From NCBI GenBank assembly GCA_946807835.1, contig OX327706.1, positions 21,565,001 to 21,629,000 on the forward strand: a stretch of 64,000 nt of DNA, in the 5' to 3' direction. The notes beneath the pieces are model-generated. The model was not told the DNA's origin. It saw only the letters and a program-made list of their open reading frames with translations, and did no database searches. This document shows, piece after piece, positions 29,583-39,869 of the stretch (positions are counted from its first letter, which is position 1; each line of letters starts with the position of its first letter). The stretch comes from Ailanthus altissimus. Its lineage: Eukaryota > Streptophyta > Magnoliopsida > Sapindales > Simaroubaceae. The translations under genes were made by a program, and so were the position numbers.

Positions 29583-29956
29583 CCCCTCTAAGATGTTGTC
29601 CTAGTGCAACTGGGTTATATGACGATCTACCCTCTAGCATTTAGTAACTTGGTTATGTATGGGTGCACTCTTAAGAACAAAACCCTAGAACAACTCTTTG
29701 CAATTTTATGCACTTTATTCTCCTGATATCAACACACATATTTATAAATAATAAGTACCCTTTCATTTGAGATACTACTCTTTACATGCAATTATTAGTT
29801 TATGACTGTTAGATTAAAATTTAAATTTAATTAATGATTCAAAATGAAGTATCATCATTTTTAAATCAAAATGTATCATCAATTATCGTATTATTTCATA
29901 TTTAATATAAAATGATATAATCTCATAAATAATTTCATATATAAATAAACAGATAC
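29583..29956. repeat. Repeat family B, copy split by LTR insertion (5' part)
   Basis: The left part of family B copy 2. The family B alignment resumes at 39055-39105 on the far side of the LTR element, so this repeat was the insertion target. Confidence 0.65.
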
Positions 29957-32667
29957 TGTCATGCCCCAGACCCAAAAGATCTGACACACGACATCACTTA
30001 CATTCATTCAATAATACTTAAACATTCATTTTAATTTCTTTCAGAATTATAGTAATTGAATTATAACTGGGACAATTAGTAAACTGGAGATACGCAGAGT
30101 TTTCTCAGAGATTAACACTCTACTACGTCACCAGTAGCAACTTTATTACCGGAAGCCCAGAATATATTCATTGCAAATTCTTACTTAAAATCAATCCATT
30201 ACTACACTTGGTGAAACTTAAATTAAATCCAACCACACACAATAAAATAATACATAAGTATTTATTCACTAGGGACAAATCAAATATCTTATCCCACGTG
30301 TCCCCAAATGAAACACTTAGCAACCTAACAACTTAGGGAACCCAAGGAACAGCAGAAGCCTTGCCAAATCCGCTAAGCACACATGTACCTTATTTACCTG
30401 AAATCACCATAAACTATAATGAGTATAAAACTCAGTAAGCATACTAGTTTTTCATATATCAAATACAAATACATATATGTACACAATGCATATGTATGAT
30501 ATGCTGTGATCAATCAAAATCATAATCTTATCAAATCACATATCATGTAAGCGCTTACACATTCTTTCAAAACACATAATAGGAATACCATCACTCAACT
30601 ACTACTTAGTAGGACTTACATATCACATATCACATAATGAGCCAAATGTCACTCGTAGGTGACATACCGTATGAGAGGAATAGTACAAGTGAGGCCTTGA
30701 AATTACACATATATAATGCTCATACCCGAAGGTAAAAGCCAAACCCTCACCCTGATCATCGGTGAGTCCTCTCACATGCACCAATACGCCACCACACGAA
30801 TGTGATGACTCACACTTCCTTTAGGTACCAATAGGATCCTCCCTACATACGGAACACATAACATATACCAATCCCGAAGGAAAGGCCACACATAAAGGCT
30901 CCACAAATCACATAAAATGCCTACTAAGTTAACAATGAGTTCAAGTACCCTCAAAACACAAAATATTTCTCATGACATATTACACTTCAAAAGCTTTCTT
31001 TGTTAAACATATCTTATTTTGAAAGCTCACTTTCAAAAACACATGTATGTCATGTATGTCCATGCTCACATTCATAAATACATATCTTCACATTTCATAT
31101 CAAAATATACTTTGACATAACATAAACATATTCTTAACCACATTTACAAAATCATACAAAATAATTACTACGTTTATTATGATTTCAGTAAAAAGTCTAG
31201 TATACTTACCTCTTAGCACTTACAGCTACAAGGCTTAAATCTCCTTAACCTATCAATGGAGATCAATCCTTTCATAAGCCTCACAATTCACACAAATACT
31301 TAAATAGCTTACAAAATTATACACAATGCATTTAACACATCAAATTGGTCTAAATACTTGATTTCTCAAAACTTGTCATTTTAACCACTGACACTTAACA
31401 AAATTTTCTAATACATCAAATGATGTCCAATTACTCCAAAATCAGAATGTATTAATCTTGACTCATATATCCTTCCTATATATGAATATTATATCAAAAT
31501 TCCTACACAATCCATTTCATATACATCATCGAATCCAAACTACCAACCTGACAGGATCAAGATACTTACTGAACAATATTCAATCTCCTAATTTTATAAA
31601 ATCATATACTAACTCAAAAATTGTAAAACTACCACAGAAATACTCTTGACACATATACCAATTCATGATAAATATTTTACTTCAAAATAACTGCCAAAGG
31701 TATTTTAAAACTATTTTATTGTCTAACTTTAAAAACCTGTTAATCAAATACTGCAATGAGCTAATACACTTTAGAAAATCATAACACTTCAACCACATTG
31801 ATCTAAATTCTCAATTCCGATTATATCACATTAGATATATAAAATTATCATATTCTATAAATTCGTAATTTTTAAAGATCATTCAATAGGTCAAAATTAT
31901 TTTCCAATGTATCATACTGTTTACACAGGAAATTTCTAGAATTTCAGGGTCATTTTGGTAAATTCACTATAAATTCAATTTCCAGAATTTTCAATCGATT
32001 CAAAGTCTCAGATGATCCTTAACATGTCTAATTTCATATAATCAAAATTCAAAACCAGAATCGAATCACAACAATTTATAAAATTCCTAGATCAAGAGGT
32101 TATCCAGCAGAAATTCCATAATTCATCATGATTTATTAAACTATCTTATAGATCATCATCAATTCTCATATGATCTTACGAAATACACAACAAATCCTCA
32201 ATTATACATATTTTCAGAAATCAAAACTTAAAGGAATTAACTTAATTAATACCAATAAATTGAGAAATACGTATGATATACCTCTTGAAATTCAAATTTT
32301 CAATTTCTTCTTCTTTTTCTTCTTCTTCTCCTCTTTCTCTCTCCTCTATTTCTCTCTTCTCTCTCTTAAAATGGGTAGCTCGACCTAAAAATGGTAAATT
32401 AGGGTTTAAAAATGTATTTTTATACTAAGAGGCTAATTTTTAGTATTTACGAATTTGCCCCCAAAACTTTCAAAGTATAACAATTTGGTCCCTAAAATAA
32501 ATCTAAAGTCATACAAATAAACCCAATACTAATCGTATATCCTTAACCTATAAAAATATTACTAATAACAATATATAATTCAAGTATCACCAACATATAA
32601 ATAAAATACGTATATTTATACATATATAAATACTTATTCTTACCGGTTGTAGATACTGGTTACTACA
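29957..32667 (-). repeat. 3' LTR of the LOG-carrying element
   Basis: Plus-strand ends are TGTCATGCCCCAGACCC and GGTTACTACA. Nearly identical to 36411-39054. The same LTR family recurs at 56167-58837 and 58897-62855. Short open frames in it recur only because the copies are close relatives. Confidence 0.9.
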
Positions 32668-32681
32668 ATTCTCCCCTCCTT
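32668..32681 (-). other. Polypurine tract of the LOG-carrying element
   Basis: The minus strand reads AAGGAGGGGAGAAT directly before the 3' LTR, the usual Tekay/Del arrangement. Confidence 0.85.
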
Positions 32682-32785
32682 ATATGAATTTCGTCCTCGA
32701 AATTCATGACTTGAGTAAACATATTAGGATACTTAAATCTCATTTCTTATTCTCATTCCCAAGTTGCCTTTTCAACCGTATGGTT
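32676..32785 (-). pseudogene. Residual chromovirus Pol C-terminus
   Basis: The minus-strand frame gives 'NHTVEKATWE', then two stops, then 'EMRFKYPNMF' and 'NFEDEIHIRRGEN'. Chromoviruses of the Del/Tekay type usually end with a chromodomain tail of the form NH-VEEATWE-E-EMR-KYP-LF followed by a phenylalanine-rich FEDE segment overlapping the polypurine tract. It identifies the parent element and shows that the rest of Pol has been lost. Confidence 0.75.
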
Positions 32786-33495
32786 TATTCATAAAACATT
32801 TACAAAACAATCTTCTTGGTATATAAGATTTGCTCATAGCTTAGTCTGTGAGAGGAGTACGAAACATTCATCCATAAAATAAACACATGACACACATTAT
32901 GGACTTATAAAATTATACACACATAATTTTTACTCTTTTCTCCCATTCGTTCAATATTTAATAGGCATCTATACACTTCATCTTTTATTCATTAAAGAAT
33001 AACATAGATGTAGAATACTCATACTAATCTCTTAAATAAAATTTTTAACTCTTCTGAAAATTTTAATCCTTTCAACATATACTCATACGTCATAATATCA
33101 TTCACTTCTTTGATATCATTCTAAAAAAAATGTAGCATTTCTACGCAACTAAGTTGTCATTCAAATCAGAATATTGAAGGCATTATCTTAAATGATCAAA
33201 AATCAACTTCAATAAAATAAAATAAAAACCTTTAGTTCAATTGATTCTCAAACTATAGATCTCAACATTATATCTCTTACTCTAAATCTTTAAAAAAAAT
33301 AGTCCACCTTATTGGACATCATTTTATCATTGAGACTGACATGTCTGCTTTTTCTAATATGCTCGATTTCAAATAGAAAAGATTCCACTAGCACAATTAC
33401 TGCGATGGCAAATATGATTCTTTTAACTATTCTTTTAACGTCATCCACATAAAAGGAAAGGACAAAACAATTATTGATTTTCTTTCATAAAACTC

Positions 33496-33503
33496 TATAA
33501 ATA
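33496..33503 (+). promoter_or_regulatory. TATA box for the two-ORF unit
   Basis: TATAAATA in the context ACTCTATAAATAGCC, about 65 bp before the ATG at 33566. A CGTCA (as-1-like TGACG on the other strand) lies about 60 bp further upstream. Predicted 5'UTR is about 40 nt. Confidence 0.55.
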
Positions 33504-33565
33504 GCCTAAACCTCATAATCACTTTTCTAGCAATAAATAAAACCAACCTTCTTACCATCTTCATA

Positions 33566-34297
33566 ATGAATCCCATTATCATAACTCCTCATGTTCCTTT
33601 TTCTCCACCACAATTTCCAGACCTAATCAAAACCAGAACACTCCATTCCCGTGCCAAAGAATTCATCAGACACTACGCCATCTTAGCAGTCCAAGAACAC
33701 GGCCTCACAGTTCTTGGTGGCCCTTTGTTCAACTTAGAATACCCTTTCTTTCACCTGCACTCTTTTTTCCCATTTTCCCAATGGTCCAAACCTGTCCTTT
33801 ACTTGTTATGGTACCTGTTGGATCTGTATACAATCGCCATGGAATTCCCATTACTTAGAACCCTCCAAAAATTAGAAAAATGTGATGAAGATCATCCAGC
33901 CCTGATTTTTCTCCAATGGTTTTACCCAAAGACATGGTGGATAACTAAATTTCAATACATGATTGCAAACAACACAAATGCTGCAGTCCCCAGACAACAT
34001 CTTTGGTCAGTCTTACTTCTCCAACGGAAGGGTATGATTATTTCAGATCACGAGATTCATTATTACCCCACTGTTAAGGATTACTTCACATTTACCCTTT
34101 CACTAAAGGGATCAATTAAGCTCTGGCCTGAAGAAGTAATTCAGCAAAAGAGAGAACTTGAAAGAATTCTTGCTCAGGAAAATCAAATAATTCCTCCGTC
34201 TGTTTGGATCTCCCCAGAAGATGCTGCACCTTGGGAACAAGTTGAAGCTGACTTTACAGAAGACCTGAATTTTGCCAATATACTCAAATTCCAATAA
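33566..34297 (+). CDS. Unrecognised 243-aa ORF inside the LTR element
   Basis: An uninterrupted ATG-to-TAA frame of 243 codons, antisense to the host element. I do not recognise the protein. It starts with a proline-rich N-terminus ('PHVPFSPPQFPDL'), has an aromatic, hydrophobic middle (about residues 60-95, 'FFHLHSFFPF' and 'YLLWYLLDLY') that could be a membrane-associated or buried helical segment, then 'FYPKTWWITKFQYM' near residue 120, and an acidic C-terminal quarter ('WISPEDAAPWEQVEADF'). No signal peptide, zinc finger or known catalytic motif is seen. A TATA box precedes it and a second ORF follows after 69 nt without an obvious promoter of its own, so the pair may share a transcript. 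Codon use looks like real coding sequence. A gag-like, viral or captured plant origin are all possible; none is shown. Confidence 0.6.
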   Translation: MNPIIITPHVPFSPPQFPDLIKTRTLHSRAKEFIRHYAILAVQEHGLTVLGGPLFNLEYPFFHLHSFFPFSQWSKPVLYLLWYLLDLYTIAMEFPLLRTLQKLEKCDEDHPALIFLQWFYPKTWWITKFQYMIANNTNAAVPRQHLWSVLLLQRKGMIISDHEIHYYPTVKDYFTFTLSLKGSIKLWPEEVIQQKRELERILAQENQIIPPSVWISPEDAAPWEQVEADFTEDLNFANILKFQ

Positions 34298-34366
34298 AGA
34301 CAAAAATATCATCTTTCACATCTCAGAAATACAGATTACTCTACTCATCATCACCATATCCCAAAC

Positions 34367-34726
34367 ATGACTTATTATGCCAGATACAGACAAGCAATGG
34401 ATAACCTTCACCAATGGCCTCAGCTAACTGTCCCGACAGAACCTACCCAATCTCAGCCAGTTGTCCCGACAAAACCTGACCAACACCAACCCAATCTTGA
34501 CTTATGCCTCTTTCAAGACTCCCAACCTTATCTAACCGACACTCAAATCCAAGGGGAATCCAGCACATCCCTCATCCAGACCAGCTCACCTGCAGAAGAT
34601 CAAGATATGGTAGACCCACCTTCCACTCAGCCAGAGCCCTCATTCAATGTATGGGAACAACAACTCTATAAGTTTCTCTCTCACGGATACGACACAGATG
34701 AAAGCGACCAGGGAGACTCATTTTAA
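34367..34726 (+). CDS. Unrecognised 119-aa Pro/Gln/Ser-rich ORF
   Basis: A 119-codon frame, 69 nt after the 243-aa ORF. The N-terminus ('MTYYARYRQAMDNLHQW') could form a short helix. The middle is rich in Pro, Gln, Thr and Ser with a repeated motif ('VPTEPTQSQPVVPTKPDQ'). The C-terminus is acidic ('YDTDESDQGDSF') after 'VWEQQLYKFLSHG'. This composition suggests a disordered protein or an activation-type tail; function is unknown. It could be the second cistron, or a second exon, of the unit starting at 33566, though I see no convincing splice sites joining the two. Confidence 0.5.
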   Translation: MTYYARYRQAMDNLHQWPQLTVPTEPTQSQPVVPTKPDQHQPNLDLCLFQDSQPYLTDTQIQGESSTSLIQTSSPAEDQDMVDPPSTQPEPSFNVWEQQLYKFLSHGYDTDESDQGDSF

Positions 34727-34898
34727 CCTACATTGCTGTTTCTATTTTTCACAGAAACTAGATCCGTGTTGTTCTATCACATCAAAGAGAGACTGACTAC
34801 TGCTTTATCTTTATGTCAAGTGTGCTTTATTTTTCTTTATGTCTGCTTTTAATCTATCGGCCAAAATCAATGTTAAGACCACAAAAATTCTTATAATT

Positions 34899-34904
34899 AA
34901 TAAA
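34899..34904 (+). promoter_or_regulatory. Poly(A) signal for the two-ORF unit
   Basis: AATAAA about 170 bp after the second ORF and well before the LOG TATA box, bounding a transcript of roughly 1.4 kb. Confidence 0.45.
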
Positions 34905-35250
34905 GTTAATTTGGCCTCATGTCCAAAGTCTAGTTGGTAGCTTTTAAAAGTCTTCAAGTCATATATGCATTGTCGGCCATTAGTGCCAAAACGGCAAAGT
35001 CCCTAAATCCATAAAATAGGCATTTATTGACTTTTCTTAATCATCTTACCTAACTCATCACGCTTCCGACACAATTTTATTACACTTACATATCAACAAA
35101 TATTTATTCAAAATTTTGCGGCCTATTGTCCCTTATAGAATAATAAAGTAAAACTCATTCTTTTCTTTTTACCTCACAAGAATTGAGAAAAACGTATATA
35201 CTTGAACATACTTACACATATGCTCCACAGCTATTATCAATTTGTTTCTC

Positions 35251-35258
35251 TATAAATA
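35251..35258 (+). promoter_or_regulatory. TATA box of the LOG-like gene
   Basis: TATAAATA in the context CTCTATAAATACA, 68 bp before the ATG at 35319. The core CTCTATAAATA is identical to the box before the two-ORF unit. Confidence 0.6.
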
Positions 35259-35318
35259 CATTGTTTTTGCATCCTTATACAAACTCAAAAATATTCAAAG
35301 ATTAGGGTGAGCGTAACA

Positions 35319-35972
35319 ATGGAGGAAACCTCAGCTCGTCGATTTACAAAAATTTATGTCTTTTGTGGATCCAACCCTGGAAATACTGAAGAGTTTACAA
35401 AAGTTGCAGAAAATCTTGGTAAGGTATTAGCTGAGCGAAATATACATTTAGTATATGGAGGAGGTAACCGAGGGTTAATGGGGTCTGTGGCAAAAGCTGC
35501 ACATAATAAAGGTAGTCGAGTTTTGGGTATCATTCCAAAACCTCTAGCTATTGAAAATATTGTAGGAAAAACAGTTGGGGATGAGTTACAAGTCTCATCT
35601 ATGCACGAGCGAATGGCTCAAATGCTTAGGCATGCAGATGCTTTCATAGCTCTACCAGGAGGTTTCGGGACCTTGGAGGAAATTTTTCAAATTGTCTCAT
35701 GGGCACAATTACAAATCCACCAAAAACCCATTGGTTTGTTAAATGTTAATGGCTTTTACGACGGGTTGATATCTTTTCTTGACTATGCAGCGGGAACACA
35801 ATTCATTCCACTTCTAGCACGACGGATTCTTATTTCAGCTCCAACTGTTGATCAACTAATTGATCAATTACAGTCTTTTATTCCTCTGTCTAATCCAACA
35901 TTGCATCAGTTAGATTGGTCTACTCATGACAGTCAGAAGAAGCGTAAAATAGACTTAAATCTCACTCCGTAG
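35319..35972 (+). CDS. LOG-like cytokinin riboside 5'-monophosphate phosphoribohydrolase, 217 aa, intronless
   Basis: LONELY GUY family enzymes release active cytokinin bases from their nucleotide precursors in one step in cytosol and nucleus. Residues 12-21 ('IYVFCGSNPG') and 45-55 ('VYGGGNRGLMG') form the nucleotide-binding fold. The signature PGGFGTLEE is at 113-121, and the catalytic pair Arg98 (in 'SMHERMAQM') and Glu121 is intact, as is 'SWAQLQIHQKPIGLLN'. Length is normal. The start is the ATG at 35319 in good context; an in-frame GTG four codons earlier is not used in plant nuclear genes. Plant LOG genes normally have several introns; this copy has none, fitting a retrocopy or foreign origin. 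The last 13 residues carry KKRK (207-210) and DLNLTP (212-217), resembling a nuclear signal and an EAR repressor motif, unusual for LOG. It lies antisense within an LTR element. Probably active if transcribed. Confidence 0.9.
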   Translation: MEETSARRFTKIYVFCGSNPGNTEEFTKVAENLGKVLAERNIHLVYGGGNRGLMGSVAKAAHNKGSRVLGIIPKPLAIENIVGKTVGDELQVSSMHERMAQMLRHADAFIALPGGFGTLEEIFQIVSWAQLQIHQKPIGLLNVNGFYDGLISFLDYAAGTQFIPLLARRILISAPTVDQLIDQLQSFIPLSNPTLHQLDWSTHDSQKKRKIDLNLTP

Positions 35973-36018
35973 CCTCTACTGTATTTTTGTTGCTGCTATT
36001 GTTGTTGTTTTCCTTTTC

Positions 36019-36024
36019 AATAAA
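36019..36024 (+). promoter_or_regulatory. Poly(A) signal of the LOG-like gene
   Basis: AATAAA 47 bp after the stop codon in a T-rich region, followed by GTTGTTTC. It gives the LOG unit a compact 3'UTR. Confidence 0.55.
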
Positions 36025-36179
36025 AGTTGTTTCAATTGATGTCTTCAATACTCTACTTCTCTATATTTTGTCATTGAGAAAATTATCTCAATTTACTCTA
36101 TGACATGCAAATTATCATTATAAGATATTCAACATCACTCTTACTAAGCATATGAGTCATAACTTAAAAAAAAAATCTA

Positions 36180-36390
36180 AATAGTAACATTAAGATCCAC
36201 AAGGTACCATTATCCACAGCAACAACAATCTTAGCAGCTTTTGGATAATGTGTCATCTTCACAAAATCATACAAAATTTAAGGAATATGTTAAACTTTTA
36301 CACAACAAAGCTACAAATACAATCCTAAGGATTTGGCATCTACTCGGTTCCCTTGACTCGACACTTAAAAGTCTACAGAATCATATCTTA
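36180..36390 (-). other. Leader remnant of the LTR element
   Basis: On the minus strand this lies directly after the primer-binding site and reads 'TCTGTAGACTTTTAAGTG' and 'GTCAAGGGAACCGAGTAGAT', as expected for an untranslated leader ahead of gag. Gag itself is not found. It marks one edge of the cargo. Confidence 0.5.
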
Positions 36391-36402
36391 GCTCTGATAC
36401 CA
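36391..36402 (-). other. Primer-binding site of the LOG-carrying element
   Basis: The minus strand reads TGGTATCAGAGC, the initiator-Met tRNA complement, eight bases inside the 5' LTR. It is intact, so reverse transcription could still be primed. Confidence 0.9.
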
Positions 36403-36410
36403 ATAAAAGC

Positions 36411-39054
36411 TGTCACGCCCCAGACCCAAAAGATCTGACACACGACATCACTTACATTCATTCAATAATACTTAAACATTCATTTTAATTTCTTTCAGAA
36501 TTATAGTAATTGAATTATAACTGGGACAATTAGTAAACTGGAGATACGCAGAGTTTTCTCAGAGATTAACACTCTACTACGTCACCAGTAGCAACTTTAT
36601 TACCGGAAGCCCAGAATATATTCATTGCAAATTCTTACTTAAAATCAATCCATTACTACACTTGGTGAAACTTAAATTAAATCCAACCACACACAATAAA
36701 ATAATACATAAGTATTTATTCACTAGGGACAAATCAAATATCTTATCCCACGTGTCCCCAAATGAAACACTTAGCAACCTAACAACTTAGGGAACCCAAG
36801 GAACAGCAGAAGCCTTGCCAAATCCGCTAAGCTCACATGTACCTTATTTACCTGAAATCACCATAAACTATAATGAGTATAAAACTCAGTAAGCATACTA
36901 GTTTTTCATATATCAAATACAAATACATATATGTACACAATGCATATGTATGATATGCTGTGATCAATCAAAATCATAATCTTATCAAATCACATATCAT
37001 GTAAGCGCTTACACATTCTTTCAAAACACATAATAGGAATACCATCACTCAACTACTACTTAGTAGGACTTACATATCACATATCACATAATGAGCCAAA
37101 TGTCACTCGTAGGTGACATACCGTATGAGAGGAATAGTACAAGTGAGGCCTTGAAATTACACATATATAATGCTCATACCCGAAGGTAAAAGCCAAACCC
37201 TCACCCTGATCATCGGTGAGTCCTCTCACATGCACCAATACGCCACCACACGAATGTGATGACTCACACTTCCTTTAGGTACCAATAGGATCCTCCCTAC
37301 ATACGGAACACATAACATATACCAATCCCGAAGGAAAGGCCACACATAAAGGCTCCACAAATCACATAAAATGCCTACTAAGTTAACAATGAGTTCAAGT
37401 ACCCTCAAAATACAAAATATTTCTCATGACATATTACACTTCAAAAGCTTTCTTTGTTAAACATATCTTATTTTGAAAGCTCACTTTCAAAAACACATGT
37501 ATGTCATGTATGTCCATGCTCACATTCATAAATACATATCTTCACATTTCATATCAAAATATACTTTGATTTCAGTAAAAAGTCTAGTATACTTACCTCT
37601 TAGCACTTACAGCTACAAGGCTTAAATCTCCTTAACCTATCAATGGAGATCAATCCTTTCATAAGCCTCACAATTCACACAAATACTTAAATAGCTTATA
37701 AAATTATACACAATGCATTTAACACATCAAATTGGTCTAAATACTTGATTTCTCAAAACTTGTCATTCTGACCACTGACACTTAACAAAATTTTCTAATA
37801 CATCAAATGATGTCCAATTACTCCAAAATCAGAATGTATTAATCTTGACTCATATATCCTTCCTATATATGAATATTATATCAAAATTCCTACACAATCC
37901 ATTTCATATACATCATCGAATCCAAACTACCAACCTGACAGGATCAAGATACTTACTGAACAATATTCAATCTCCTAATTTTATAAAATCATATACTAAC
38001 TCAAAAATTGTAAAACTACCACAGAAATACTCTTGACACATATACCAATTCATGATAAATATTTTACTTCAAAATAACTGCCAAAAGTATTTTAAAACTA
38101 TTTTATTGTCTAACTTTAAAAACCTGTTAATCAAATACTGCAATGAGCTAATACACTTTAGAAAATCATAACACTTCAACCACATTGATCTAAATTCCCA
38201 ATTCCGATTATATCACATTAGATATATAAAATTATCATATTCTATAAATTCGTAATTTTTAAAGATCATTCAATAGGTCAAAATTATTTTCCACTGTATC
38301 ATACTGTTTACACAGGAAATTTCTAGAATTTCAGGGTCATTTTGGTAAATTCACTATAAATTCAATTTCCAGAATTTTCAATCGATTCAAAGTCTCAGAT
38401 GATCCTTAACATGTCTAATTTCATATAATCAAAATTCAAAACCAGAATCGAATCACAACAATTTATAAAATTCCTAGATCAAGAGGTTATCCAGCAGAAA
38501 TTCCATAATTCATCATGATTTATTAAACTATCTTATAGATCATCATCAATTCTCATATGATCTTACGAAATACACAACAAATCCTCAATTATACATATTT
38601 TCAGAAATCAAAACTTAAAGGAATTAACTTAATTAATACCAATAAATTGAGAAATACGTATGATATACCTCTTGAAATTCAAATTTTCAATTTCTTCTTC
38701 TTTTTCTTCTTCTTCTCCTCTTTCTCTCTCCTCTATTTCTCTCTTCTCTCTCTTAAAATGGGTAGCTCGACCTAAAAATGGTAAATTAGGGTTTAAAAGT
38801 GTATTTTTATACTAAGAGGCTAATTTTTAGTATTTACGAATTTGCCCCCAAAACTTTCAAAGTATAACAATTTGGTCCCTAAAATAAATCTAAAGTCATA
38901 AAAATAAACCCAATACTAATCGTATATCCTTAACCTATAAAAATATTACTAATAACAATATATAATTCAAGTATCACCAACATACAAATAAAATACGTAT
39001 ATTTATACATATATAAATACTTATTCTTACCGGTTGTAGATACTGGTTACTACA
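36411..39054 (-). repeat. 5' LTR of the LOG-carrying element
   Basis: Plus-strand ends TGTCACGCCCCAGACCC and GGTTACTACA. Compared with the other LTR it lacks 60-70 bp near 37567 (between repeated 'TTTGA' and 'TGATTTCAG' sequences) and differs at about a dozen single bases by eye. Confidence 0.9.
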
Positions 39055-39195
39055 GATATAACTTTTCACTAATGTATATTTTGAAATCCTTACAAAATAT
39101 CTAACAGTTAATTTTTAAGATTAAATAATTTATCTAAAAAAATAATGTATTCTTAAGCAATTTTTATAAACAAAATAGTCTATCCATATTACTAA

Positions 39196-39869
39196 TGTTG
39201 AAGCAAAAGCAATTAAAATAAGCAATAAACTCAAAGTATAAATCGCAACAACAAAGCAATTAAGAATCTAGAGAGAGAAAGTAGAAGAACAACATACAGA
39301 ATTTACGTGGTTCGATAACTTGTCTATGTCCACGGAGAATCCAGATCACACACTCTTATTATTGAATCTCAAGGCACTCACAAAGTATGCCTTTTAAAAA
39401 AGAAGACTCACAAAGAACTCATTCGCTCTTGTAAATAAGAGGTTTTTCTCATTAAAAATCACAAAAAACACTTAGATCACTTAGATATCACAAAGATGTG
39501 TTTACAAGATAAATTAGAGCCTTATAGACTTTAGGACAACTTAGGTTAACCCTAAACATGTGAGAATAATTTTAGAGAGACCTATAACAAGTAGGAAACT
39601 TAACAAAATGAAAAGGCTTTGTTTTTTGCACCAAACGTCACAGCGCTGAATCATCATGCCCGATGCTGTGGTGCTAGGAACCTGGCGTTGCGGCTCCCAG
39701 GTGCTATCTAGGGCACCACAGCGCTCACAACCTGGCGTCGTGACGCCTACACTTGGACACCGCCTTTACATCTTCTCCTCCTTTCTTTATCCATCTTTGA
39801 TCCTCGCATATCCAATCCACTTAACTTGCTTTTAAATAATATTTTAATAATTTTTAATCAACTTTCTCA
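39196..39869 (-). repeat. Solo LTR related to the Copia element
   Basis: Starts TGTTGAAGCAAAAGC, carries 'TTTACGTGGTTCGATAAC' and 'TCCACGGAGAATCCAGATCA', and ends near CTTTCTCA, paralleling the Copia LTRs at 10991 and 15760 with clear divergence. It has the same GC-rich palindromic cluster (about 39640-39755). No internal region or second LTR is nearby, and no matching target duplication was found. Confidence 0.65.

Larger units (their letters stand above)
29957..39054 (-). mobile_element. Non-autonomous Tekay/Del-type LTR element carrying a LOG gene
   Basis: A 9.1-kb element with 2.7-kb LTRs at 29957-32667 and 36411-39054. Orientation is minus: the primer-binding site (TGGTATCAGAGC) is next to the right LTR and a polypurine tract next to the left one. 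Just inside the polypurine tract a short stub of chromovirus Pol C-terminus remains ('NHTVEKATWE', then 'EMRFKYP' and 'NFEDEI'), which places it in the Tekay/Del group of Ty3 elements. No other gag-pol is visible. The 3.7-kb interior instead holds three plus-strand ORFs, including a complete LOG gene. Flanking 5-mers are GATAC and GATAT. The LTRs differ at about a dozen positions by eye plus one 60-70-bp deletion, so insertion was recent. Movement would need proteins from a full-length relative. Confidence 0.85.

Noticed and set aside
30772..30954. A 60-codon open frame in the LTR (repeated at 37226-37408 and 57883-58065)
   Set aside because: It recurs identically only because the LTR copies are close relatives. 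It has no start context, domain or codon signal, and it is broken in the copy at 58897-62855.
32170..32388. Short frame with a poly-Phe run, also at 38557-38775 and 62448
   Set aside because: Produced by a CTT/TTC microsatellite in the LTR, not a protein gene.
35307..35318. Possible earlier LOG start giving four extra residues
   Set aside because: The first codon is GTG. The ATG at 35319 has good context and gives the usual LOG N-terminus.
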